Shown here: positions 11,700 through 25,060 of the stretch, in pieces
Layout: the number at the start of each line of letters is the position of its first letter
Position numbering within the stretch: the stretch's first letter is position 1
NCBI GenBank assembly: GCA_050084515.1
Contig: CM114271.1
Span: forward strand, 5,456,001-5,520,000
Length of the DNA stretch: 64,000 nt
DNA from: Blasia pusilla
Taxonomy: Eukaryota > Marchantiophyta > Marchantiopsida > Blasiales
Reading direction: 5' to 3'
Notes under the pieces: generated by a model
Database searches by the model: none
What the model was told of the DNA's origin: nothing
The model's input: the letters and a program-made list of their open reading frames with translations, nothing else
Translations under genes and position numbers: made by a program

Positions 11700-12110
11700 T
11701 CATCCTGGTCCCACCTTCGGGATATCATAATGCTCACTGAGGTTCGCTAGATACTGATTGAACTCTTCTATCTTTTGTCTATGTGATTTGCTCGCCACCT
11801 TAGCTAGTCGTCTTGTCTCCAGCTCTATCCTCTGCTCATCATATTTCTTCTCAGCTGGCGTCCGATGATCCTCGTACACAGCAAGCTGATTCTCGCCACC
11901 CTCCGATTGGTCATGTTCTCCATGTAGAGGTGATCGAATTTCGTCTGCGTTCAGTCGAAATTCGGGTTCTTCTTTCTCATTCAACTGAAGTAGCTTTTGC
12001 TCGTAAGACTCTTGCATCTTCTTCTTCTTCTTTTTCATACCGCCTGCTTTGACGTCCAGAGCCTTGCCTTTCAGCTTCAGCTTGCCACCAATAACGTTGT
12101 TGAAAGACAT
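11700..12110 (-). CDS. FAM32A-like spliceosome-associated protein
   Basis: A single uninterrupted coding exon of 136 residues. The N-terminus has GGKLKLKGKALDVKAGG followed by a lysine-rich run (residues about 25-31). The middle is acidic and divergent, and the conserved C-terminus reads RLAKVASKSHRQKIEEF and SEHYDIPKVGPG. This head-and-tail pattern is typical of FAM32A homologues, which in animals and yeast-type C* spliceosomes help 3' splice-site selection; the plant role is inferred. I chose the Met at 12108-12110, because homologues begin just before the GGKLKLKG motif. An in-frame upstream Met at 12143 lies across a likely 3' splice site (pyrimidine tract then CAG at about 12125), which implies an intron in the 5' UTR. 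It is probably an intact host gene. Confidence 0.88.
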   Translation of the reverse strand: MSFNNVIGGKLKLKGKALDVKAGGMKKKKKKMQESYEQKLLQLNEKEEPEFRLNADEIRSPLHGEHDQSEGGENQLAVYEDHRTPAEKKYDEQRIELETRRLAKVASKSHRQKIEEFNQYLANLSEHYDIPKVGPG

Positions 12111-12850
12111 TGTCCACCAACCTGCGCAGAAAAAACATTTCAAGTTTCCCTCAGCATTTCAAAGCTATTTTGCGCCTCCTAATATTTCAGAGTAATTTTG
12201 CGTAAGGCGGTCCACCTGTTCAATTTCTCATTCCAATTTATCCTCTCCGCTGCCTTTAACAGCAACGAAAATAAAAACCATCCTCCGCAAGACCAAAATG
12301 TCGTCCCCGCGAATCCCCAGGAGGAAGATAACGAACGATCCACATGCGCGAGATCTTGCCAACAAACAGCAACACCGCCACAGCGTGATATTAAACAGGA
12401 AGTAACGTAACCCTTACAAGCTACGCTCCCTCGCACCTAACCCTCGACCCTTCGTACCTTGACTTGCAAACCTTTCCTTGCCTGATTCTCGACCTACGAA
12501 CCCTTGTAACTCACACACGCAAAACTTCCTTCCTCTCCGACAACCTACCTCTCGTACAAAATTACTCCTCCCAGCCAGAGCACCAAATCTCGCCACAACA
12601 CTCGCCGGTGTTCCTCAGACGAGACGATTGTGCGTCTACTTCACGGCATCCACACGACGCTGGCGGCAGAAAACTCCGCGCTCGCATCCGCCCGTGCTTA
12701 CTGCCTCCTTGCTCACAACTTTCACTCCTCGACGGGCCTCCTGCCACAACAATCCGAAAATCACAGGACAGCTTCCATTGCCTCGCGCGTCCAAATCGAT
12801 ACCAGTGCTCCAGATTGAACTCCAATCACACAATGCCGCAAACACGGGCT
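12111..12850 (-). promoter_or_regulatory. FAM32A-like 5' UTR, leader intron and promoter region
   Basis: On the minus strand a T-rich tract ending in CTGCGCAG lies about 15 bases before the start codon and reads as a 3' splice site, so a leader intron is likely. The sequence up to about 12850 is less AT-rich than its surroundings and has overlapping open frames on both strands, but none with a known domain. I take it as leader and promoter; the transcription start is not identifiable. Confidence 0.4.
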
Positions 12851-12853
12851 AAA

Positions 12854-13372
12854 CATCACGGGTGTAATACAAGCCCGTGATTCCCTACTATAGGTTCCTC
12901 CAACATTACCTTACTAGTACATGACAAGAATAAGCACAAGGATGGGGTTTAATTTATTCTAGCATCACGGGTGTAATACAAGCCCGTGATTCGTTTTCAA
13001 TTAAGGGTCCCTACTATAAGGCTCCTCAAAATTACCTTACTATTAGACGACAAGAAAAAGCACAAGGAGGGGGGGTTTAAGAGAAGGGCTAAACCTATTC
13101 TAACATGCATCACGGGTGTAATACAAGCCCGTGATTCATTTTCAATTAAGGGTCCCTACTATAAGGTTCCTCAAAAATTACCTTACTATTACACGACAAG
13201 AAAAAGCACAAGGAGGGGGGGTTTAAGAGAAGGGCTAATATTCTAACATGCATAACAGGTGTAATACAAGCTCGTGATTCATTTTCAATTAAGGGTCGCT
13301 ACTATAGGGTTCCTCAAAATTACCTTACTATTACACGACAAGAAAAAGCGCAAGGAGGGGTTTAAGAGAAGG
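12854..13372. repeat. Minisatellite with a conserved hairpin, four units
   Basis: Units begin at 12854, 12963, 13108 and 13251 (periods 109, 145 and 143 bp). Each starts with a stem of the type TCACGGG-11 nt-CCCGTGA, then ACTATA(A/G)GG, CCTTACTA, CGACAAGAAAAAGC and GGAGGGG-type words. The first unit is shorter, and the last has point changes that weaken the stem (AACAGG / CTCGTGA). The hairpin is the best conserved part. Confidence 0.85.
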
Positions 13373-14989
13373 CCGTCTTAGGGCAAGATCTCATGCATCC
13401 CGATCGTTGTAGAAGGTTGCCAATTTTTGTGGGGCCAAAACTTTTGGGCATAAAAATGGTATAACGTGAAGTAGTTAGGTATTAGTGATTGGTTTGTTTT
13501 GTTAAAATGTTGATTGGAAAAAAAATTTGGACACAAAAATGAGGATTATCAAGACTTTTGCGCATATCCATAGGATTGCATGCTATGACATGAATACCAT
13601 GTTTGACCATAACGATTTAAATCGGATTTTGCGACTTCCTAATGTAGGTTGCTCTTCACATGGTAACCTCTTTTCTTTTTCGTTTTTTTTTCTTTCTTTC
13701 CTCAACATTTTATTTCAAGCATGTATTTTTTTTACGTTCTTTTATTTAGACATGATGGATATGACCGTAGTCATGTATTATGTGTGTTTTAAGTGTTATT
13801 TTGTGTATTGGTTGGAGAATGTTGGGATGTAAGAAACTCGGATCATTGGTTTCATTGAGGGGTCTTACATCAAGCTTAGAACTAAATCGCCATTACCATA
13901 CTTTACCGAGCATTATCAGAATTGCCCCTCTTTCTAATTTTTTCCTCTACAAGCAATATATCATACATATCTTTAATGTTAGGAGTTATGCTAGATTGTA
14001 CTATATTCCACTTGTGATGCTTCACCCTTAAGGCAATCCCACGTGTATGAATGCTTTGAATCAAAACAAGCACTTCAAGATCCAAGTATCATTCTCCCAC
14101 TAATGGAAAATGAAACAATGACAATTCCACATATGATTATTGTAGATACGGCCCATCGTACACAATTATGGTTACTAAAATGCTTCCATCCACATCTACT
14201 CCAAGGTTTGAGAGAGAGAAAGACAGAGATTACACAAAGTTCAAGACTCTCGGCCCTATGAAGGTTGAGAGCTCGTTAGACCATATTCATATTCAAATCA
14301 AATTGTCTTGAATCCAAGTATTTGGCGTGCTAGATCTTGTCTATCTTTCTCAACCTCAATGATTCTATTTTATGTTTTCTCAAACATATCCACTTATTTC
14401 TTGATTGAAATTCCAATACCGTCATCACTATCCCTAGATTTTCATTTGCCTTTTTCGATGGTTTTTTATTCGCACTAAGAAGTGAGCATGATATACTTTG
14501 TGGAGTGGTTTTTAGGGTTTCATATATATATCCGCTTGAATGGATCTATCTTATTCTTCACTTGTAGATTACTCAACCTGAAAAAAAATACTATCCTTAG
14601 AAGTAAAAATACACTAAGGTTCACATTCACTCTAAATTAAGTCCAATTTGAGATAAAAATGAGAAATAGAGCCAAATTACATATTTTCACAAATTTTGAA
14701 GGCTTTTTTATATTTGGAACTTGAGAGTCTTGGACTTGCACACACGAGTCCCGCAAAAATGTTCCTAGGTTTGTATCCTCAACGATCATCTCTATATTGA
14801 TGATGGTTTTGATGTAGTTGGAAGCTTCATAAAAACCATATATGTAAGAAAATGGCAAAAAATAACACAAATTATATCATGACCTAACCACATTGAAAAT
14901 TATATAAATTGATTTTTCAGATTTCTAATGTTTCAAATAAAATATAAATCATATCAAATATGAAATCATGAGAATAGACCTAGAAATAT

Positions 14990-15560
14990 GTACTAGTAGA
15001 GATTTGAGTACAAATGCGCCTTCATTACGAGTCCAATGTTTTCCTAAAGCTACTATTGCGAGTCTATTGCAATTTCCAATTTGTGAGTCCACTTTGTGCA
15101 ACTCCATTGAGGCTCTATGTAGCTTTGTGAGTCGCTGATGGTTTTCCAATTCAAAAAACCCTCCTATCGTTGCAATTATAGTGACTCGCAACTTACCAGT
15201 CTCCGAACGTGCAAGTAGACTTTTATGAGTCTCAAATCTAAAACCTTGGCTAGAATTCTCCTTTCCACCTCCTAACCGTTCCATTCCTCCTACTTCACTA
15301 AGACTCCTCTCCTCAATCTCTGACTAGTTATTTTCAAAAGTGGATCCAAGTTTTGAGTTTTTGTGGGTAATTTTTCTTTTACTTATTTAAGGATGAATGA
15401 AGTTCATAGTACTTATTTATGACTACTTAGACTCATAAGCATGTGCAAAGCTATGAATCTTTTGCTAGTTCCAAGCAAGCATTTTTTGACTAATCCCAAA
15501 TTTTGAATTGATTACAAGAGCAAGATTTGCAAAGATGCGAGTCCTATGCAAGTATATTGA
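14990..15560. repeat. GAGTC/GCAAGT-rich degenerate repeat patch
   Basis: The words GAGTC, GCGAGTC, TGCAAGT and their complements recur many times in this AT-rich stretch. Similar patches occur near 26050-26200 and 27450-28250. No fixed period is evident by eye. Confidence 0.35.
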
Positions 15561-16857
15561 AGCTCTTGAAATTTTCAAACTTGTTAAAAATACAGTAGTG
15601 ATTCTTATTATGAACTCCAAATTGATAAAATATGCCTAATATTGCACTCAAAATCCTCTTTTCTTCTCTCCTCGTCTCCTTTGGTGCAAATGATTTCTTG
15701 AGAGCTCTCTAACTTATCATAAAACAAGCCACCACAAATTTGGAGTTTGCATCTGCAATTCCATCCACTCTAGACCCACTCCACCATGTCTATCAACATG
15801 GAGGCACAATCAATGAGTAATATTTGGAGAAAACAAAGTGATATGATCTTGTTACACAACACCTTGCAAGTTTTCCAACACGGTGGCGTTCTCACTCTTA
15901 TCATTTCCTTATTGCACAATTATCTTCTATCCATGTAAGTTGGGCCAGAGGTGCCAAAACCAATGCCAAATCCTGAAAGGAGAGATCTAACTTCACTAAC
16001 ACCATGAACAATATCGAATGAATAGTTAAATGAATATGACTATTAGCTAGAGTGCTTGTAACAATGGCTTCTCCTAGAGTTTGAGTCCATCATAGAAGCC
16101 CTTTGGAGATGGAGATCCATTGTCTATAATATGAAATTGAAAGTAGTCAAGGATAATTTATTTCTTGAGTGGAGAAGATAAACATACTTGGTGAGGATAA
16201 TGTCAAATCTTTCAAGCATAACTCCTATGCATCTTAATATATAGCGGGGTAAATCAATATCATTCATTAGGATAAATATTTAGTCTGCTTCCTTGCTGCC
16301 ATCCCCACCGCTATTCCTTGCAACAATCTCCCTTTTATCATGAATCACCAAATCCTTATGGTTTTTACTAAAGGGTTTCTAAAAGATACTTGCAATTAAT
16401 TTTATGGTAAAAAAAATCATCAAAATGATCCGTGGTACTCCATTTAGGGATATGGTTGCTAGACCTAACCATCATTCTAAAAGAATTACTAAGGCATGTA
16501 GAACCACCATGCGAGAAGTTGTATGCCTTATGACATTTGAACTTCTAATTCAAGAGGTGCTTATTCTATAGTCACATGCAAGATATCTATGAGGTGTTTG
16601 GTGATTGTAATCAATATATCTCTAATTATAAAGTCAAAATAAATCATATCCCTCTGCCTCCTTCCTTACAAGTTGTACGTGTAAGTTTTCCAAATTAAAC
16701 TTCATAATTCTTTTGAACTATCTAATATGAATTGGGGATAAAGAAAATACCGCTTTTGATAGAATAAATAAACTTCATAAGAGGATGTAGACTAGGAAAG
16801 TTGAAAGTAATCCAAAAGGGAAGGAGATGAGAATTACAAAAAGAAGTTATTCATAGA

Positions 16858-16993
16858 ATCATACAATCGAGCTTGTAGCCAACAAGCTCGATACCAAGCT
16901 ACAAACATTAAAGGATTAACATTAAAGCTCGATACATTAAAGACTTGTGTAGCCAACAAGCTCGATACCAAGGTACAAGCTCGATTGTATGAT
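16858..16993. repeat. Foldback element with perfect 20-bp arms and internal direct repeat
   Basis: Arms 16858-16877 and 16974-16993 are perfect reverse complements (core ACAATCGAGCTTGTA). Inside, the 24-bp segment beginning GTAGCCAACAAGCTCG occurs twice in direct orientation, at 16876-16899 and 16949-16972. The word AAGCTCGATAC is present a third time near 16925. The whole is 136 bp long and has no coding content. Confidence 0.85.
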
Positions 16994-19900
16994 CTACGTC
17001 GTAAATTTCTTGATTAAAGCTAATTTGATGATTCTTTTAACATTGTGCTCTCAAAGAATGCATGTTTTGAAGAAAATAGAAAAGGATACGTGTAAGTACC
17101 AAAACACTTACACTAAAAAATATATTATATTATTCGTCATATCTCCGAACATAACTTCTTTATTCTTGTTGTTACATCAATTGCAAATTTTTGCGGAGGG
17201 AGCTCGTAAAAAATTTTAAAGATGTGGAATTTTTTTATATATGCCCAAACTCAAAATATTTTTTATACTTTAATACAATGATATTTGGACTTATAGGTCA
17301 TAAAGTTAAATGTGTATACAAGTCAATATTTATGATAAGATGATAGCCTTTGTGTGGATATATTCTAGGGCAAACAATAACTCTCTCTCCTTGATTCTTA
17401 CATGTATTTGTGGTCCTTAAGAATTAAAACATATCTTTTGGCATCAATCCATCTTGATCAGGCTTAGCTCCATCTAATGAAGCGATTAACCACTCTCTGG
17501 TGTCATAACATTTCATCAAGATTTCGTACCCATCTTGAATATCTTCTCAATCCCTACAATTAACGTATAATTTTCCCATCCTCATGATTAGTATCTTATG
17601 TTATCTCATCTCATGGCATGTGTATCACTATGATCTCTCTATTGTCGCAACTATCTCAATATAGATTTTTCCTCCATATTGATCCCATAATTATTCCTTA
17701 AAATAAGAATCGTGGCAAATTTTGGAGACATTCATTCGCATATATATCTAAGATTTAGTTCTTCACACAATATTCAATGTTTTGGTCACAACATTTCTTA
17801 AATTTTATTTTTTATAGTTTGTATCATCTTCTTTTATCCCTTAGGCCATATCTTTCTTATCCTAATTACAAGATGTATAAATATTAATTATGTAATATCC
17901 CAAAATAAGATATATTCACCTCAATTTCTATTTTAGGTAAATGGAGCTTTTTTTTGTTACATAGCGTCGTTAGTTGTAGTTGAATTTGAAGGCAAAAGCT
18001 CATAATTTCACTCTTGTCAATATCTGAAGTAATCATGTGGTCATGATACATGATCCAACCACATATACTTATTGATTTGTTCTTAATTATATATATAGTT
18101 GACCCATTCCTTGCACTAGTGTTACTTTTCTGTTATGCTTCTCTTTGTCTTGCATTGTCAATATTTTTTGTTTAGTTTTTTGTTTCTTTTATTGTCCCTA
18201 TCACACATCTTTGTTGTTTACTTATCTCATTGCATTTATCTGTATATTCATATGTCCTCGCATATAGGCCCATTTGCTAGTATACAAGAATATTTATGTA
18301 TGTCATTTGGATGAAATCTTAGTTCTTGTTGTTTGCAATTGTAATTTCTTGCTATTTTTCGCTTTCTCAACCTCCACTTCATGGCCATGCATCACTTCCC
18401 TTTGTCTTGTATTTCTATCCATGCAATCTATCTATATGTTATTTTCCGAATGTTAATTATTTTGTCTCGTGAATTCCATATATTGTTATGTCGGTTGGTT
18501 CTTCAATCATTACTATCTATCCACATGTCATTTCCCAAATCTCAATCTATTTTATCCCTTTTATACATTCATTTTTTCGTATCAATATGTTAGTTTGTTT
18601 AGTCCATTCAACCCTTCAGCAATTTGTATCATCAATATTATCTATCCTCTAGATTTCTTTCTTTTGAAAATATGATAAGAAAATTTTTTTATTCAAATTT
18701 TGCCATTTGGGTCATATTTTTGGCTGTAATTTGGGATAAATATTCATGTTATTAATAAGATTTATCAAAAGAAATCATCATGGGAGTGTAAGACCATTAA
18801 GCTCTCAAAGAGTTCAAAGATCCCTTTTCTACTCATTTGATTATGTAGAATATATCATAAGAGTAAACAATTATTGGGCTATACGTAGTTGCTTCTTGTC
18901 CACATCACAAGATTTCTTTTTAAAAAAGAGAAACGAACTTTCAAGATTGGACATGGTCTTATAAGATATGTTGTACTTAAGTTCTCTTTTGGAATTAATG
19001 TTATATTTTCAAATGTTTCCTTAAAACTATGATGTTTTATGGAGGTTGCATGATTTCTTTCAAAATATAGAGTTTTTAGTGAATCCATGTAAGTGATTTC
19101 CAAGGGAGGATTGGATTTGATATTTATAGCTCTTGAGTAGGGTTTATTTTTATTTTTTATAACTTTGTTTGGATTGAATCCATGATAAAATATCAAAAAG
19201 CATTCCAATTTTTAAATTATTACGGAAAGGCATTGTCTTGATTTCTAAATAAATCTTTGATCGACACACGGGAGTGGTACAACAAGAAAATATTTTAATA
19301 ATATGGGTAAAAAAGTTTTTAATTATGATGAGTTCATATGCATAGTACAAGTTACCCATTGGTTATTTTTAATAAGGCGTCTCAAATTGGAATTGCAAGT
19401 TTATTTTGCTTACTAGATAGGAACATCTTGTACAATGGGTTGTCTAATGTGGAGTGTTTCATGCAAAATGACTTTCTTTCTTGATTAAGTTCTGCAAGAA
19501 GGCCTCAAATCATATATCCCTTAGTGTTAAAATCTAAAATGCTTTAAATTCCTTAATGGCTAATCTATGTGACATGTTGGAATATATTCCAATTGCACTT
19601 TGATATATGTGCAATAAACTCTATATTAATTTTTTAAAACCACAAGATAAAACAACATGGTCATCATTAAGGAGTGGTGAATCTTTTGTTTTTTTATAGG
19701 ATCCTTTGTATAGTGTGTTGTCCCATTTTCTAACCCTTCATACTTTTTACAGCTTGCAATGAGCAGGGTAAATTTTACTCATGAAAAAATGAAAAAAATA
19801 TGTTTAAATTAGATTTTGGAGGGAAATTAATAAATGCATTTCTTAAAGGGGATTTAAGAAATTTATTTCGAGAAAGGAGGTTTTTTGTGTGGATTCTAGA

Positions 19901-22300
19901 GGAGATGGGGGTAAATTACCATATACTAGCCCTAAGTCAGGATACTCCAACCCTAAAAGTCCAATTGCGTGGCTCTAGCATCTTGGGAATTATGGAAGAA
20001 ATATAATATTTGACAACCCAAAACTATAGAAGAGATTTATAAAGTGAGACATCGCAAGATGATCTATGTCTTGGATGCAAGAGTTCTACAACATTCTCAA
20101 TCGCGGAAGAAATCAAGATGTGATGACTCAAAAATATAGATAGGATTCTATTAAGACTCACTTCGCAAATTTATATGCGTCACGGTTGCAAGATTCATAA
20201 AATGTCCTCACAATTGTAGAAACACATTTCACCTAATTAAAATCAAAATGATTGTTGAAAGATAGTATTACCCATCAAAATTGCAAAGAAATTATTAGTT
20301 ATCTCGCCTAAACCGCCACGAAAGCACTTGTGGGCAATTGGGGAATCCCAACCAAGGCTTAGACATATTTTTAGGATTTACTAATTATTTCTCAGCCCCT
20401 CAATTTTCGATAGATTTTCTCCATTCTTCCCTCAATATTTCTTACATTTCCAAATTTCAGTTGGAATTTTATTTAGTAACTTAATAAAGTTACTGCTAAA
20501 TTTGTTTTCCTCTCACTTAATTTGGATTCATGGTTTTTCCCCAGTTTCTTTTTTGTTGTATTTTGGACTTGTCATTTTTTCGTTCTTTTTTTCATTTATA
20601 AAAATCTCTTGTAGGATTTGAACATAAAAAATCCCACCGTAGGGGACCATATGTGCTAATCACCTTTCATACAAAGGCCAATGATTTTGTACAAAATTTT
20701 TCACTGGATATAAATAGATAATAACAATTATTAAGGATATAATAATAATAAGTGAAGAGCTAACATGAGTCTAAGAGGAAGACTCATTTAAGAATATGTT
20801 TATTTGCTATATTTTTGCTTTCGGATGGCATGATCATATGATCTAAAGAAGAAGAAAAATACAACTCAGGTCGATCACTTCCACATATCTATCACTTCGA
20901 TTAAAACATCATCACACTTACTTTTCTTAGAATATTGTTCTATGATAACTGTTACAAGGGATCTAAATGGTTAGAACCCAAAACATTCCCGAGCCTTGTT
21001 TTAATCACAATGTGAATACTAAAGTCCCTTTCATTAATAGTTCCATTCACATATGCACTTTTGCTATGTTAGTTGTTATGAGCAAATTAGTATATCTTAC
21101 ACTCAAAGAAGGACTCCAACAAATCATGCGCCATAAATCCTTGAAGGATGCATCTTTCCATTTTATGGTAGCTGGGATCTTGAAGACCAAAAACTCATTC
21201 TCAATGTTTACATTGGCCAAATAAGCCGTTTTGAACCATCCATATGAAGGCTTACTATCTTTATAAAAAATTACTAAATTTTCTATGTCTCTCACACCCC
21301 AATATTTCAAACCATCCATATATTATGAAAAATGAAAGGGATTGAAGATCTTCTTTCTTCCAACCAAACCATTATCCTTAATTCTTTCTCATGATGCAAA
21401 CACATATAGCATTGGTAAAATTCCTTAGAAGATTGCATCTTCTAGATAATTACGTGATACTTATCTATATTTTCATTTCCATTTGGATGGAATGGACGAT
21501 ACAGCCCTTTATTTTGAAATGAAGAACGCTTAAAACATCCATTGACACGCCCGTAATTTGGTATCACATGGAAACCATTGTATGTGGGTATGCATGTTAC
21601 ACTCTTATGAATGTAATTCATTTCAACATGTGCAATCTCGATGTTAATAATGGAAGGCATGATTGTAATATTTACAAGTTTTGGCTCAAATATTTTGCTC
21701 AATATAGCCATATAATTCGAATGCTCTATATAAGAGAAAAAAAAATGAAGGACAAAAAGATACTTTTGAATAATCTCAATAATAATAATAATGAAGATGT
21801 TGCGATGGGATCACTATCATCCTTGGGATCAGTACCTTGGATCTATCATCATCCTCGGGATCAATCCTTTGAAAACTAATACATACTCTAAACTATCTCA
21901 CAAAACTCTTATATGGTTTGCCCACCACTAAACCACCAAATCTTATGGTAATGTTTCATACACTCCCAAGAATCACTCTCGAGGGTCTCACTTTTGACAC
22001 ATCACATATGACAAAGTATAGGGTTTTTTAATTAGACTTTGGTGAATACTCATAAAGTCTTGTGGAAGGAGTTAAGGGTATTTTTTATTTACCACAACAC
22101 TTATAAGAAAAAGAGGGCAATATTAATTTTTCGGATGTACACGGAAGATGTCCAAGAAAGTAAGGGGTTTTTTTGGGTTTTAAATGTTGGGTACATATAT
22201 CAACCATTTATTGGTCCACGTGTAAACTCTACACGACTTTTAGAGCTAGTTAAATAAATGACATGGATTTATTAATTAATTTTGAATTTTAAATGAATAT

Positions 22301-23439
22301 CTAACCTAATGTGAGTACATTGGTGGGAGAGTCAGGCCCGCGTGTGAGAGGGGAAGGAATGCAACTCGGTGGTGGAGGAATGCTAATCGGAGTATGCGTG
22401 CAATTCAACAAGCCGCTGCCGCCACATTCGAGTTGTTGTCGCTCCACATTCTAGATATTGTTTTCAAATGTGTGTGCGGGATCTATAGTCGCAAGGGTAT
22501 GACATACGAGTGCTCGAGTAGCCACGAGCATATAAGTGGAAGCTACAAAGATGAGAGTGGAGCTATGGAGCGTTAAAGCGTGGCAAGAGCGCTCTAACTA
22601 CCAATAATGCATAAGTAGAACTTCAATCAAAGGTGAGGATTTGGTTGAGGACGCTGATAACAATCCATCCATAGAAACAGAAACATTGGGACATGAGATA
22701 AGGCATATATTCAGTTCAATTCTGCAGGAGTGCAAATAGAGTTCCTTGCCGAGTTATGCCTATTGTGACATTTGAGGGCAGAGTATACTTCAAGACTACT
22801 TTGGTGAGTGATTGGGCATGCAATCCTTTCATTTCTAAAGATAGGCTAACACGTATGTCATAGAAAATATATTACACTATAGACAAGCTAAAAGGACCAA
22901 CTAATCCAGATTGCCCAACTTATTATGTTGACATTGGAAGTGATATAACTGTTTTTTTAATCTATTGCACAAGTTGACCCTTTTATCAGATCAAGCAAGT
23001 CAAAGAAGAAAAAACAAAAAGAGATGGATAAGAATACAGTAGTTCCTACAAAGGAGTTTTGTTTAGGTTGCATTCTATTCATCAAATAGAAATATGGTAG
23101 TCAATGGGGTAGATGTAGATCTCCTATTGATCTTTTGGACCGGCTTGTCCCAAAAGATAGGAAAATAGGTAGTGTCTGTTGCATATTGTGCAATTGATAT
23201 CGGCACTCAGGTAAGAGCAACACCTTGTTCACATATGATACATGTGATGGCCAATATATTGATATTGAAATGGCGATTTCTAATTTGAGATTGTCCATGA
23301 AGCCAAGTCTTACATCTAGGATATATGAATTAGATAACGGTGATTTACAAGTGGTCAATGATTACATATGTAGTGTGATATCTTTTGCCAAGTGATGTGC
23401 ATATTTGAGTGTGAAGTCATTTTTTGAGATTATGATAGG
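22301..23439. other. Intergenic; nothing recognised
   Basis: There are short open frames only. A GC-richer island at about 22320-22600 stands out from the AT-rich background, but I recognise no gene, repeat or transposon domain in it. Confidence 0.35.
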
Positions 23440-23444
23440 CTAGT

Positions 23445-23535
23445 TTTGGGAGGGGATAGATTGGGGGGATGCCGGGTTTGGCCCAATGAGCATCTTGCTC
23501 ATTGTGAGGTTCAATTCCTCTCTGTCATAAGTTCC
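23445..23535 (+). repeat. tRNA-derived SINE candidate
   Basis: The segment contains a tRNA-like arrangement: an A-box-like GGTTTGGCCCAATGAGC, a perfect anticodon-arm-like hairpin (CAATGAGCA, TCT, TGCTCATTG) and a T-arm/B-box GAGGTTCAATTCCTC. It lacks a complete cloverleaf acceptor stem, so I favour a SINE head or tRNA pseudogene over a functional tRNA gene. Confidence 0.4.
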
Positions 23536-23539
23536 AAAG

Positions 23540-24379
23540 TTACTATGTTTGGCAATGGCGGTGGGTATGGCTGATCGTAAAGGTTATTAACAAGTCCAAC
23601 AACATAAGACTGCCACATGAAGGTATACGTATCTTTACTTTCAAGCCCCTAAACAAATCAAGGACAAAAATTTACTTAACAAAATATAAGGGTCGTAATT
23701 TTTTAAAATTGGAAGATTTGAAGTAAGTAAGGGGGAGGAAAAAAATGTCACTTATAAGTTAGGGGTTTCGGACCCTAAAATGTCGTAGGTGATGTAGGAG
23801 GTATACACAAAATGTCCCCCCCCCCCTTGAGGAATCATTCAACTTAAGTTCAATATATGACTTTGTAATAAACTTTAATATCCGACTATGTTTTTTATTA
23901 AAGTTAACTTGAAGGATTCAAAAGGATTAAGACTACGAGTATTTATTGCATTCATAAGAGAATTTACAACTCCTCTTTAAAATAAGATGAAATTGGATTA
24001 AAGAAGTTCCACATGATTACTAATTTCCTTACTTTTAGGAATTGTAGCTACAATAAGGATAGCTTGACACGACCTTCACAACAAAAAGGTATGTCAACCT
24101 ATATCATGGAAAACCCTAGTGGGCATATACTAGGTTGTAAACAAGTTTGATTCTTATTACCAAGGTATAAGTAATAAAAGCTAGAGGCAAGCCATGATGG
24201 ATGTTTTGAATGATAATGGTTGGGATTAAAAAAACTATGACCAAAAGCATATAAGAACTTAAGAAATGCTAAAGTCCCACAAGAGCTAGATTCTAAGCAG
24301 GCTAAAAGTTAGCTTGAAAGTTGGTTGAGCGTTTGGTGGCTTTCCACATTTGAAGGCATAGTAGCTCGATCCAAGATGA
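23540..24379. other. Intergenic; nothing recognised
   Basis: AT-rich with short frames. A run of 13-14 C bases is present near 23814-23827. No gene or mobile-element domain is seen. Confidence 0.35.
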
Positions 24380-25060
24380 ATTTGGAATGAACAACGATGG
24401 AGTTGGAAAGGTCATAAGAAGTTGATCCAACATATCCAGGATCTAAATAAACGTGTGATTAAAAGTCTTGAAACAAACCTAGAACAATCAGCAGGATAGT
24501 TTAGGTTGAAGGCCAAAAGAAACGGGCCAAGAGGAATTCTTGGGATGAAGGAGGGATAAATATCTCTAGAACCATATATAAGAGAGGAATTCTCCAAGAA
24601 TTTTTGGAAGTTGAACCCTCCATTAGGAACCATGGCATCTTAATCAATGACACATCATGGATTGAAATATCACCATTGGGATTTTGACACCAAATTGGAG
24701 AGGTCATGTTTTGGACCTTCACCCAAAGGTCAGAAATTAAGTTTTTGATTAGAGAGTCATTCAAGATCTATTGGGAAGTTGGGATTACCAAACGCACTAG
24801 CGTCGTTTAAGGTTTGTAGACCTACAAGTCTACTCCAATGCTTGAATAATTATCTTACCTTTGCGAGTGATGGATTTTGCTAATAGCTAATCCCATCTAG
24901 ATCTGTTAAGCTTGCGTGGTGACCCAAAACCCAAATTCAAGAGATACAAGGCTAGTTGATCCAAATCATGGCCAATATGGATATTTTTGGATGCAAATGC
25001 ATGTCAAGAGTGTGATTTGTTGAACACAAGCTTTTATGGTGCATTAAATTGTCATTCTAG
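24380..25060 (+). repeat. Dispersed repeat R, copy 1
   Basis: This segment is a diverged direct-orientation homologue of 28330-28990. Shared landmarks in the same order are a AAGTCTTGAAAC word, a GAACC(C)…GGAACCATG word, GACACCAA, TCTATT(G/A)GGAA(G/A)TTGGGA and GGATGCA(A/T)AT followed by GTGTGATTTGTT or its variant. It has no coding domain that I recognise, so it may be the noncoding part or LTR of an unidentified retroelement. Confidence 0.55.

Larger units (their letters stand above)
13390..22300. other. AT-rich intergenic region without recognisable genes
   Basis: About 9 kb of strongly AT-rich sequence. Open frames are short, and none shows a domain I recognise on either strand. Apart from the foldback repeat at 16858-16993, it contains T-rich tracts (18100-18660), GAGTC/GCAAG-rich patches (about 15000-15560 and 20040-20220) and a short (AAT)n run near 21776. 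It is probably old, decayed transposon sequence. Confidence 0.45.
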
